A DNA stretch of 14,843 nucleotides from contig JAGYNL010000106.1 of assembly GCA_018399865.1 (NCBI GenBank), forward strand, positions 1 to 14,843, in the 5' to 3' direction. The notes below the pieces were generated by a model. It was not told the DNA's origin, searched no databases, and saw only the letters and a list, made by a program, of their open reading frames with translations. Position numbers and translations under genes: made by a program. Positions 6,930 to 14,358 of this stretch are shown piece by piece (the first letter of the stretch is position 1; every line of letters begins with the position of its first letter). This DNA comes from Candidatus Bipolaricaulota bacterium. Lineage in GTDB: Bacteria; Bipolaricaulota; Bipolaricaulia; UBA7950; UBA9294.

Positions 6930-7478
6930 ATGATACGCTCTAACATCCCAAATCAGATAACGCTTGCCAGAATCGCCAGTGTTCCACTATTCATGTACCT
7001 TCTTCTGATGGACAAGCCAGTTGGAACTATTTTAGCTATTGTCCTGTTCGTGCTGGCTGCCGCATCAGACGCAGTTGACGGTTATCTGGCCCGAAGCATG
7101 AACCAGACTACAGTTTTTGGCAAGTTTGCAGACCCCATTGCCGACAAGCTTCTCATTGCTGGAGCGTTGATCTCCTTCGTACAGCTAGGCGAGCTAAGCG
7201 CATCTGTGACCATGGTTATTATCTCACGTGAGTTTCTCGTAACTGGTTTACGAATTATGGCTATCGCGGAAGGCAAGGTAATTTCCGCCAGCTCCTTGGG
7301 TAAGCTGAAGACCTTGTCACATATCGGTCTGGTGCTCATCATATTGGCGGACCGATATTTCGTGTTGGGCCAGGCCCTATTGACAACAAAATCCGTCTTT
7401 CTCTACCTGGCCATAGCGCTCGCTGTTATCTCGGGAGGAGAATACTTCTACCGTTCGCGAGCTCTGTTTACACGCTAG
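6930..7478 (+). CDS. pgsA: CDP-diacylglycerol--glycerol-3-phosphate 3-phosphatidyltransferase
   Basis: A 182-residue integral membrane CDP-alcohol phosphatidyltransferase, most likely PgsA, which makes phosphatidylglycerol phosphate from CDP-diacylglycerol and glycerol 3-phosphate. The complete catalytic signature is visible: Asp47, Asp50-Gly51, Ala54-Arg55, Gly64, Asp68 and Asp72. The N-terminal NIPNQITLARI is typical of PgsA rather than of phosphatidylserine or cardiolipin synthases, and the remainder is hydrophobic with several membrane segments. The ATG at 6930 has AAGGA about 11 nt upstream, a rather long spacing, but no better start is present. It follows tpiA by 51 nt, with no terminator seen between them. 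TpiA controls the dihydroxyacetone phosphate pool from which glycerol 3-phosphate is made, so the pairing makes metabolic sense. Confidence 0.93.
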   Translation: MIRSNIPNQITLARIASVPLFMYLLLMDKPVGTILAIVLFVLAAASDAVDGYLARSMNQTTVFGKFADPIADKLLIAGALISFVQLGELSASVTMVIISREFLVTGLRIMAIAEGKVISASSLGKLKTLSHIGLVLIILADRYFVLGQALLTTKSVFLYLAIALAVISGGEYFYRSRALFTR

Positions 7479-7585
7479 AGTGGCATTTGTCTGATTTATA
7501 GCCAACAAAAATCAATCAGGATTGTGACAGCAATTACCATACTATTGATTTTAAATGACGATACTTCCTGCTGGAGGGGTATTCT

Positions 7586-10500
7586 ATGCTTACTCGTGCG
7601 TTAAATACCGTGATCTTAGCCAGCTTAATCGTTGCTCTGACCTGTTTGCTGGTACTGGCAAATAGTGCGTCGGTAAGCTTAACTGCATCACCAGATCCTG
7701 TTGCCCGCTGGGATTATCTTACATACCACATAGATGTCACTAACGATGACAGTACCGCTAGCCTCACAATCGATGACAATCTGCCAAGTGGCCTGGATCA
7801 ATACAACGCATCTTACAGTATAGATCAATCTGAATGGCAAACACTTCCACCCTATGGGATGATCTCATTAGGCAAACTGACGAAGGAACAGACCGTCGTT
7901 GTTGAAATCAGAGTCCGTGTACAAGCAAACGCGCCAGCAACGCTGACCAATACGGTAAACCTAACTGATGGATCTGAAAAACTGGACTCTTCAACCATAG
8001 AAGTCAATGTCCTTCCTTCGGTGGACGCCGGGCCAGATATGATGATAGGCTTGGGTGAGACTACTAACTTCTCCGATGCCTGGACCATGGATGGACAAGG
8101 ACAAATCACCTCTTACTCTTGGAAAGCAGACCCTAGCAGTATCCCTGCTGGTACTTTCATCGACGCCTCCGTGCTCCATCCAACTTACACCGCCCCGGCG
8201 GTTAGTGGAACAGTGCAAATGACATTAACTGCTACAGACTTAAATGGAGGACAATCCAGTGATTCATTCTGGCTTTCTGTAAACTCTTTTCCAATAGTCA
8301 ATGCTGGGGCAGAAAAATCAGTACGCGAGACAGAGCAATTACTAATAGAAGACTCCAGCGCTGTTGATAGCGATGGATATATCGTTTCCTGCAAGTGGGA
8401 AGACAACGGTTCAGGCGGAACCTTCGATGACAGGAAGAAACTCCACACTATATACACTGCACCAGATATCAGTAATTGCAAGGGCGAAGATATCATACTC
8501 ATGCTAAGTGCAACCGACAATCTAGGAGCAAGTTCCACAGATCAGGTAAGAATCCATATCGAGAATGTCAACCAACCCCCAAAGGTCGATGCCGGCAATG
8601 AACAGAATGTAGAACCAGGCGCTCAGGTTACACTCTCTGGAACAGCGATAGATAAGGATGGCGATATAGCAACCGTGATCTGGGAACAGGTCGATGGCCC
8701 GTCAGTCACTCTATCCAATCCTAATAATCTTCAGACCACGTTCACCGCCCCATTCACCAAACAAACGCTTCAATTTAGGCTTACGGCAACTGACACATGC
8801 CAAGAAGCAATAAGTGACCGGACATTCGTACACGTGCGCCCCGTCTATAACCCACCTACGCCATCCAAAAAAGCCGCAATTTCAATCAGCGTGCAAGCTA
8901 ATCCTTCACCAGCATCGCTGGGAGAGACCATTATCTATACATATACAGTAACAAACATAGGTGAGATACCTATATCGTCGATTGAAGTCATTGATAATTA
9001 CTTTGGTAAAATCAATATGGAAAAGAACGCACTGGCTCCGGAGGAAACGACAAAAGGTGCTTCACAGCTTGCGGTCAATCTTGACCTGTTCCCCGGACCG
9101 CTTGTGAGGACAGCCTCTGTGACTGGTCAAACCGATGATAACAGACAGGTTACAGACAATGCCGTTTGGAGTGTCGCTCTGCGCTATCAGTCAGCCAAAC
9201 TCGAAATTATTCTTACAGCACAGGATGGTCGAGGCTTTCCAATCTCACCTTTTGATCCCTTATATGTGGGGGACACAATTACCTACCAATACAAAATTAA
9301 AAATACTGGTGAGAGTCACCTGCATGACCTCATGTTGACCGATGACCGTTCTATGGTTATTTCCTTACCAAAAAACCAGATCGACCCTTGGGAAAGCATA
9401 AGCGGGCACTTCACAACAGAAATCACCCAACAAGATATTCGTGAACCCTTTGAGAAGACAATGATTGTCCATGCAACTGATCCATATGGTCAGAGATTAG
9501 AAGCAAGTGACACCCTTGTTTTCTACGCACTTTCAGGCAGCGCTGAATTGCAACTTGAAAAAAGCTGCAATGTGGAAAAGGCAGTAATTGGTCAGGTAAT
9601 CACTTACAAATATGCAGTAACCAATGTTGGTATGACAACAATTGTTGAGCTAGCCCTTGTAGATGATCATCTAGGGGAGATACTTCTTACAACACGTGCA
9701 ATCGCTCCAGGCGAGACTATAGTTAGTTACGCAGAATATGAAGTCAGCCAGAACGATCTCCCGGGGCTGCTGACTAACACAGCATCGATTACCGGTAAAG
9801 ACCTAGTTGGCAACCAGACGAGCACCAGCGCTTCACTAACTATAGAAATTGCGCAAGCAACTGCCGGCGCAGGTGGAAGCAGTAACAACTCATCAGACGG
9901 TAAGATAGTCATTAACGAGATTGCATGGGCGGGAACACCAGCCTCCCCCGCTGATGAGTGGATTGAACTTCGTAATTTAGGCCAGACTCCCGTAGATCTT
10001 ACAGGGTGGAGCATAGCCTGGTATCCCAAAGAAGGCGCGATTCCGCCAGAGGATAGCTGGACACAAGTTACACTTTCAGGAACTATTAGCCCATACCCGC
10101 TGATCAGCAATGATGCTAATGATCTAGGCGCGCGGATTGTTTTCATTCCTTCAAGCAGTAAACAATGGTTAGTGATGGACACATCATGGTGGAGGACCGG
10201 AAAGCGGGAAAAAGAAGGTCGCGGTTACTACCTGCTTGAAAGACGCAATCAGAATACGGTGAGCGACGTAATAGCCGATCTAATCTATGACAAGACCACT
10301 ACCTACGAATACATTCTTCCCGATACGGGTGCAGTAATCCACCTGATTGACAACAAAGGTAATATTGTAGACACAGCCAATGCTGAGCACAAAGATATAG
10401 CAGGCTGGCCAGCAGGAGATGTAAACACATGCGCCACAATGGAACGCACTAATCCCTTAGGTGAAGACCTGGATGCTAATTGGCACACCAATCCTGGTAT

Positions 10501-10864
10501 CCTCACTACGGGTCATGATTCCAGTCATGGTCGACTGATAGCAACAGCAGGCGCCCCCAATTCTCCATCCCTTGAAGAGCTGACCCTTCTAGCTCAGGAG
10601 AATGTGCTACCAAGCAAAACAACGGGTCAGATCGAAATGACCATCACAGGCGATGGGAAACCACGCATCAGAGTAGTGGCAGTTGGACTTACTCCCGCCG
10701 GTGGAGGTGGAGACACCACCTCCGGCTTAGGTTTTTCAACCCACTTTTTCAGAGAGGAATCATTACTGGTAATAGAAACAAGTTCGCTGACTCCGGGCAC
10801 ATACTACATTTGGATCACAAATAGCGCTTTGGAATCAACCCTTGTGCCTCTCTTAGTCAAATAG
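7586..10864 (+). CDS. Large secreted protein with PKD-like, DUF11-like and lamin-tail domains
   Basis: A 1092-residue exported protein with no catalytic motif that I recognise. Residues about 5-27 are a signal peptide. An N-terminal DUF11-like beta domain (about 28-143) is followed by three PKD/K319L-like Ig-fold repeats, each opening with an (V/I)xAG motif (about 146, 238 and 334). Three DUF11-like repeats of about 105 residues follow (about 432, 539 and 655), each with a pattern like GxxIxYxYxVTNxG. A Gly/Ser/Asn linker near 760-772 leads to a lamin-tail (LTD) domain from about 775 (IVINEIAWAG...DEWIELRNLG). The last about 80 residues are unassigned, with a GGGGDTTSG turn. GGAGG lies 8 nt before the ATG at 7586. 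No LPXTG, autotransporter or type IX sorting tail was recognised, so the anchoring mode is unknown. A surface-display or adhesive role is inference. It is flanked by unrelated housekeeping genes. Confidence 0.88.
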   Translation: MLTRALNTVILASLIVALTCLLVLANSASVSLTASPDPVARWDYLTYHIDVTNDDSTASLTIDDNLPSGLDQYNASYSIDQSEWQTLPPYGMISLGKLTKEQTVVVEIRVRVQANAPATLTNTVNLTDGSEKLDSSTIEVNVLPSVDAGPDMMIGLGETTNFSDAWTMDGQGQITSYSWKADPSSIPAGTFIDASVLHPTYTAPAVSGTVQMTLTATDLNGGQSSDSFWLSVNSFPIVNAGAEKSVRETEQLLIEDSSAVDSDGYIVSCKWEDNGSGGTFDDRKKLHTIYTAPDISNCKGEDIILMLSATDNLGASSTDQVRIHIENVNQPPKVDAGNEQNVEPGAQVTLSGTAIDKDGDIATVIWEQVDGPSVTLSNPNNLQTTFTAPFTKQTLQFRLTATDTCQEAISDRTFVHVRPVYNPPTPSKKAAISISVQANPSPASLGETIIYTYTVTNIGEIPISSIEVIDNYFGKINMEKNALAPEETTKGASQLAVNLDLFPGPLVRTASVTGQTDDNRQVTDNAVWSVALRYQSAKLEIILTAQDGRGFPISPFDPLYVGDTITYQYKIKNTGESHLHDLMLTDDRSMVISLPKNQIDPWESISGHFTTEITQQDIREPFEKTMIVHATDPYGQRLEASDTLVFYALSGSAELQLEKSCNVEKAVIGQVITYKYAVTNVGMTTIVELALVDDHLGEILLTTRAIAPGETIVSYAEYEVSQNDLPGLLTNTASITGKDLVGNQTSTSASLTIEIAQATAGAGGSSNNSSDGKIVINEIAWAGTPASPADEWIELRNLGQTPVDLTGWSIAWYPKEGAIPPEDSWTQVTLSGTISPYPLISNDANDLGARIVFIPSSSKQWLVMDTSWWRTGKREKEGRGYYLLERRNQNTVSDVIADLIYDKTTTYEYILPDTGAVIHLIDNKGNIVDTANAEHKDIAGWPAGDVNTCATMERTNPLGEDLDANWHTNPGILTTGHDSSHGRLIATAGAPNSPSLEELTLLAQENVLPSKTTGQIEMTITGDGKPRIRVVAVGLTPAGGGGDTTSGLGFSTHFFREESLLVIETSSLTPGTYYIWITNSALESTLVPLLVK
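10697..10735 (+). repeat. Strong hairpin inside the secreted-protein gene
   Basis: GGAGGTGG (10703-10710) and CCACCTCC (10716-10723) form a perfect 8-bp GC-rich stem around the 5-nt loop AGACA. It can be extended by GCC/GGC (10697-10699 with 10724-10726) across a 3-nt bulge. TTTTT follows at 10732-10736. It encodes the glycine-rich turn near the C-terminus. It may be only a consequence of glycine and threonine codons, or may act as an attenuator or pause site. Confidence 0.6.
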
Positions 10865-10881
10865 AAGAATATCTAACTTCA

Positions 10882-11292
10882 TCAGTGGCAGCTGCGCCGC
10901 AGCAACTGCAGGGCTTGTTGGTTATTGGAACATGTGAAAACAACCAGTCCTGTCCTTCCATCTTGTGGTACAGTGGCATATAGCTCGTCAATTGATATGT
11001 CTTTGCGGGCCAGGGCTTCGCTGACTCTGCACAGGAAACCAGGGTAGTGCGGCAACTCTACAATTAGTATGTCGCGTTCTTCCACGATGAAATCAGCTTT
11101 TCGCAAGGCATCCTTAGCGAAAGTTTGCGAGCTAGTGATAAGGCGAATTGTGGTTTCGTCTTCTTCAGTATCCACGACCACGGAGAGAATGTTGATCCCC
11201 ATATCCGCAAGTATTCGGATAACCCTGGCTAGCGCACCAATCTCGTTTCTAGCAAGAACTATTATTTCCTGTAATAAGCGTATCTCTCGCAT
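10882..11292 (-). CDS. Tandem ACT-domain protein
   Basis: A 136-residue protein made of two ACT domains, about residues 5-70 and 73-134. Each has the typical ligand-loop region followed by a helix: ARNEIGALARVIRILADMGINI in the first (described here as residues about 14-35) and HYPGFLCRVSEALARKDISI in the second. ACT domains bind small molecules, usually amino acids, and no catalytic or DNA-binding part is attached, so this is probably a stand-alone sensor or regulatory subunit. Small tandem-ACT proteins of this size occur as COG4747-type genes, sometimes near acyl-CoA ligases; no such neighbour is present here. The ATG at 11292 has GGAGAG about 7 nt upstream. It converges with the large secreted-protein gene with only 17 nt between the stop codons, and it lies 104 nt downstream of coaE on the same strand. 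The ligand is unknown. Confidence 0.85.
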   Translation of the reverse strand: MREIRLLQEIIVLARNEIGALARVIRILADMGINILSVVVDTEEDETTIRLITSSQTFAKDALRKADFIVEERDILIVELPHYPGFLCRVSEALARKDISIDELYATVPQDGRTGLVVFTCSNNQQALQLLRRSCH

Positions 11293-11396
11293 TCTTTACT
11301 CTCCACTATCGATTTTATAACGATACGAAAAGTTGGATCAGTCGCGTGGGTTAGGTTGCGCAGACATTTGCCTTCCGTAACGCTGATATCTGAGCC

Positions 11397-11990
11397 CTAG
11401 GACTCCTTCTCTGACGAAGGTATTTCAGATATTGCTTGAAGCACAAGATTTGCTGTTTGCTCTATGGTACCTTCGGCATTGACCTTAATAATGTCTGTAT
11501 GTGTAGGGCTGGGCAATCTGCGCTGCAAATGCACGGCCCGGCTGGCTCCGCAAAGGCGCTGTACTCGTGTTTTCTCACTCACAAACAACCAGATTATGCC
11601 ATCAAACAAAGAGTAGTCCACATGCCGGGAAACACCCAGAAGAGCTCCTTCTACTAGAAGAATATCAGTTCTTTTCTTCGCCTCAGCCTCAATCATCAAA
11701 CGCAACTTGTCGCTTAGCGCCGGATGAACTATCGCGTTTAAATCGCTAAGTAAGTTCTGATCAGAGAAAACAAGCTGACTTAGTTTTGATCGGTCGATCT
11801 GCCCAGTTGGAGATAAAACAGATGCCCCAAATCGCGAGACAAGCCTGTAGTATGTCTCTGTTCCCTTCCTATACGTTTGCCAGGCAAGGCGATCAAGATC
11901 TAACCACACAACACCATCATGGGTTGCAAGGCTTTTTCCAACAGCGCTTTTCCCGCAGCCAGCCTGCCCAGCAAGTCCGATTACCTTCAT
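11397..11990 (-). CDS. coaE: Dephospho-CoA kinase
   Basis: A 197-residue P-loop kinase for the last step of coenzyme A synthesis, ATP-dependent phosphorylation of the 3'-hydroxyl of dephospho-CoA. The Walker A loop GQAGCGKS is at residues 8-15, the DLD acidic pair (Asp31, Asp33) replaces the usual DAD, and the CoA-domain signature FGASVLSPTGQIDRSKL (54-70) and the NAIVHP motif (85-90) are conserved. The C-terminal half (about 135-165) is more divergent than usual in the lid region, with RAVHLQRRLPSP where a CoaE typically has a longer helix with an arginine. I still regard it as functional CoaE because the core motifs are complete. The ATG at 11990 has only a weak AAGGCGGG-type ribosome site. 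A promoter candidate lies at 12012-12040. Confidence 0.9.
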   Translation of the reverse strand: MKVIGLAGQAGCGKSAVGKSLATHDGVVWLDLDRLAWQTYRKGTETYYRLVSRFGASVLSPTGQIDRSKLSQLVFSDQNLLSDLNAIVHPALSDKLRLMIEAEAKKRTDILLVEGALLGVSRHVDYSLFDGIIWLFVSEKTRVQRLCGASRAVHLQRRLPSPTHTDIIKVNAEGTIEQTANLVLQAISEIPSSEKES

Positions 11991-12011
11991 AAATACCCGC
12001 CTTTATTGCAA

Positions 12012-12040
12012 ACCATACCTATCCACAACCTAAATGGCAA
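12012..12040 (-). promoter_or_regulatory. Candidate sigma-70 promoter for coaE
   Basis: On the minus strand TTGCCA (12040-12035) and TATGGT (12017-12012) are 17 nt apart, matching consensus at five and four of six positions. Transcription would start near 12005, about 15 nt before the coaE ATG. No equally good promoter was seen on the plus strand for the DUF4384 gene. Confidence 0.4.
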
Positions 12041-12130
12041 AGGATAAGCGTAATCTAGGTAGCTTACCCCTCGAGCACCTGAATGAAACCACAGGCAGTA
12101 ATGAGTGTACATCCAGACGAGGTGATAAGA

Positions 12131-12847
12131 ATGAGAATCATAAAACGTTCACTCCTAATGTTGCTAGCTGTCGGTTTATTGCTGATCCCTGTTTTATCAA
12201 ACGCACAGTCATCCCCTACTCCACTAGGGATCGTACCGTCACCTTGTCCAGGAAACCTGACGGTAAAGATCTGGACAGATAAACAGACCTACGCTGTAGA
12301 TGAGAATGCCCGGATCTACTTCAGCGTCAACCAGCAGGCCTTTATCTACATATATGATTTGCAGCCTGATGGTGTTATCCGTATGGTATTTCCCAATGCT
12401 TACTCTCAGAACAACTACGTTAGTGCAGGAACGCATGTTCTGCCGGACGCAAACTACAAGTTCCTTATTACTCCACCAACCGGTTTGGAGAAGCTACAGA
12501 TATTCGCAAGCCTCGTCCCTCTCAATCTAACCCCAAATAGCTATAGTGACCCATACCCCCAGACAAGCCCTGAGTGTATCAAGGGGCAAATAATGGGAAT
12601 TACGCCACAAGCAACTTGGACAACGGCTTGGACCAGCTTCACCATTACAAGCCCAGCATACAGCTACACGCAGCCTTGCTATAATGGTTATGCGTATCCT
12701 CCTTTCTTCGGCTGCTGCCCAGGTGTCAATTGGTACTGGTCAAACGGACAGTGGTGCCAGGGCGCTCCACCTTCAGGCTGGTATTGGTACTACGGTCCAG
12801 ATGGAAAATGGCACTTCACGATTCGCATCCATGTAGGAGATAATTAA
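12131..12847 (+). CDS. Secreted DUF4384-domain protein with aromatic/cysteine-rich tail
   Basis: A 238-residue exported protein of unknown function. Residues 1-25 are a clear signal peptide (positive start, hydrophobic core, SNA cleavage site before Gln26). Residues about 43-128 match the DUF4384 pattern: a strand ending KIWTDKQTY, then a segment resembling VDENARIYFSVNQQAF, IYDLQPDGVIRMVFPN, and a closing strand FLITPP. This fold is found in bacterial surface and stress-related proteins. Residues 176-229 are extraordinary: 18 of 54 are Trp, Tyr or Phe, with four cysteines (183, 195, 196, 209) and many Gly and Pro, e.g. WYWSNGQWC and GWYWYYGPDG. I do not recognise this tail. The ATG at 12131 was chosen because GAGGTG lies 6 nt upstream and the signal peptide then starts cleanly; an in-frame ATG at 12083 would add 16 polar residues before it. 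Confidence 0.85.
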   Translation: MRIIKRSLLMLLAVGLLLIPVLSNAQSSPTPLGIVPSPCPGNLTVKIWTDKQTYAVDENARIYFSVNQQAFIYIYDLQPDGVIRMVFPNAYSQNNYVSAGTHVLPDANYKFLITPPTGLEKLQIFASLVPLNLTPNSYSDPYPQTSPECIKGQIMGITPQATWTTAWTSFTITSPAYSYTQPCYNGYAYPPFFGCCPGVNWYWSNGQWCQGAPPSGWYWYYGPDGKWHFTIRIHVGDN

Positions 12848-12879
12848 TCCGTCCTCGTGTGTGTAAACGCCCTTACTAC

Positions 12880-12921
12880 CAAAACAAGAAGGCCCGCAAG
12901 AAAACGGGCCTTCTTGTTTTG
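12880..12921. terminator. Bidirectional intrinsic terminator between the DUF4384 gene and rnfB
   Basis: A 17-bp perfect stem (12880-12896 with 12905-12921), whose core is AAGGCCCG/CGGGCCTT, surrounds an 8-nt loop CAAGAAAA. The stem ends in an A-tract on one side and a T-tract on the other, so a U-run follows on both strands. It lies 33 nt after the DUF4384 stop and 19 nt after the rnfB stop, ideal for terminating both convergent transcripts. Confidence 0.92.
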
Positions 12922-12939
12922 TTTACGATGTTCCATTAG

Positions 12940-13782
12940 CTATGAACTTTGTTGTACCTCTGCTTTCCTGTCTACATAGGCAGCCGTCTTCCATATGACC
13001 TTGCGTGGACATTTCTCTATTGCTGTATCAACTTGCATAGCGTAGAAAACAGGGAGATCCTTCTTATCGTCCCAGGTAACATCTCCTTCAGCTTCCACCT
13101 TCTCGCAGATGTGGCAGTGAATGCATCCATCGGGACAACGCTTGCGCCCTGGAATATCACGCATAGCCTGATAGTTGCAGGCCAGATACTGAGGGACATC
13201 TGCTTGGACTAGTTCCATTATGCCTTGAGGGCAAGCATCCACACACAGCCCACAACCGATACAAGCTTGCCAATCAACAACCGCCAAGTGACGCTCAGGG
13301 TCAATCGATATCGCTCCCGTAGGACATACACGCACACAATCGCCAAGTCCGATGCACGAGTAGGGGCACTCGTTGAATCCAGATGCTACTTGAGCCGCCG
13401 CAGCGCAAGTTTGCACGCCAGCGTAGGCAGCAATTGGCTGTGATCCACCGGTGCAGTGAACGATGGCCTTCTTGCCAACCGCTGTATCTGCTTTCAATCC
13501 AAGATAATCTTCCAGCCTCTTCATACCTTCTTCGTCCTGCGACAAAGTAGGGCAAGGGTTATTCACAAATACCTGTGTATCACGTGCCACTGCTTGCGCA
13601 TAGGCCAAACAGCCCGGATATCCACATGCGGCACAGTCGGCCCCAGGCAGAAATTCCTTAATCTCTTCTGCCTTGGCCAATGACTCATCCTCTTTAGGCA
13701 GTACCCTGCTTGCAACGTAGATCAGCAACCCCGAAAAGAAACCGATAGACGACAGTATCGCAATGGTAATCACAGAACTCAT
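12940..13782 (-). CDS. rnfB: Rnf complex subunit RnfB, with one C-terminal Fe-S cluster motif missing
   Basis: A 280-residue RnfB, the membrane-anchored iron-sulfur subunit that takes electrons from ferredoxin in the Rnf complex. Residues 4-27 form the membrane helix. The Fe4S domain cysteines are C50, C53, C58 and C77 (GADCAACGYPGC). A first 2[4Fe-4S] domain has C139/C143/C149/C153 and C174/C177/C180/C184. In the C-terminal region the usual RnfB has a second 2[4Fe-4S] domain. Here C220, C223, C226 and a distant C258-Pro are kept, but the fourth cysteine of the first motif is Glu230 and the CxxCxxC of the second is absent, which leaves ligands for one cluster. C110, C126, C202 and C216 are extra cysteines. 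The ATG directly abuts the rnfA stop (TAAATG), so translation is coupled. It is the last gene of the operon. Confidence 0.95.
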   Translation of the reverse strand: MSSVITIAILSSIGFFSGLLIYVASRVLPKEDESLAKAEEIKEFLPGADCAACGYPGCLAYAQAVARDTQVFVNNPCPTLSQDEEGMKRLEDYLGLKADTAVGKKAIVHCTGGSQPIAAYAGVQTCAAAAQVASGFNECPYSCIGLGDCVRVCPTGAISIDPERHLAVVDWQACIGCGLCVDACPQGIMELVQADVPQYLACNYQAMRDIPGRKRCPDGCIHCHICEKVEAEGDVTWDDKKDLPVFYAMQVDTAIEKCPRKVIWKTAAYVDRKAEVQQSS

Positions 13783-14358
13783 TTAAACCATCCCTTGAAA
13801 AGCAAGAAAGGTCAATCCTAGAAACATCGCAGTAATGAACGCTATTGGAGTTCCCTTGAAGGCCTTCGGTGTATCTGATAAGTCAAGCCGCTCACGTATC
13901 CCGGACATGATTAACAGCACAAGCAGGAAGCCAGATCCTGCTCCAAGCGCAGCAAAAATAGATTGCAGAAACGTGTAAGCCTCGTCCACATTAATAAAGG
14001 TAATACCAAGAACAGCACAATTTGTGGTGATCAGAGGTAAGTAAATACCAAGAGCATTGTAAAGAGTTAGATTGGTCCGCTTGATCGCCATCTCGATGAT
14101 TTGCACCAATGAAGCAATCACCAGAATAAATATGACCGTCTTCATTACTTCAACCCCATACGGGATCAGGATGTAATTGTAGATCGGCCAAGTGACCGCT
14201 GTAGCAACCAGCATCACTAGCAACACTGCTATCCCCATGCTTACAGCGCTGCTAGTTCTCCTAGACACCCCGAAGAAAGGACACAAACCCAGGAATTTAG
14301 CCAGGATCATGTTGTTTACCAGCGCCATGCTGAAAAAGATCACGAATAAATCATTCAC
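13783..14358 (-). CDS. rnfA: Rnf complex membrane subunit RnfA
   Basis: A complete 191-residue polytopic protein of the RnfA/RnfE (NqrE/NqrD) family with about six membrane segments. The two conserved intramembrane cysteines are visible: Cys26 in GLCPFFGVS and Cys114 in TTNCAVLG. In published Rnf and Nqr structures these, with the equivalents from RnfE, hold a [2Fe-2S] cluster inside the membrane that carries electrons between the two faces. The start is a GTG at 14358, overlapping the last 8 nt of rnfE; this overlap supports the start and indicates translational coupling. rnfB follows with no gap. The protein should be part of a ferredoxin-NAD+ oxidoreductase that pumps Na+ or H+; the coupling ion cannot be read from this sequence. 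Confidence 0.97.
   Translation of the reverse strand: MNDLFVIFFSMALVNNMILAKFLGLCPFFGVSRRTSSAVSMGIAVLLVMLVATAVTWPIYNYILIPYGVEVMKTVIFILVIASLVQIIEMAIKRTNLTLYNALGIYLPLITTNCAVLGITFINVDEAYTFLQSIFAALGAGSGFLLVLLIMSGIRERLDLSDTPKAFKGTPIAFITAMFLGLTFLAFQGMV

Noticed and set aside
7479..7585. Promoter for the large secreted-protein gene
   Set aside because: TTGTGA and several AT-rich boxes occur, but no -35/-10 pair has acceptable spacing; only the GGAGG ribosome site is supportable.
8185..8538. 117-codon minus-strand frame opposite the secreted-protein gene, and the 151-codon one at 9727-10182
   Set aside because: Both are antisense to conserved PKD-like, DUF11-like and LTD repeats and have no independent coding evidence.
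12083..12130. Upstream in-frame ATG extending the DUF4384 protein by 16 residues
   Set aside because: It would bury the signal peptide behind polar residues; GAGGTG directly precedes the ATG at 12131.
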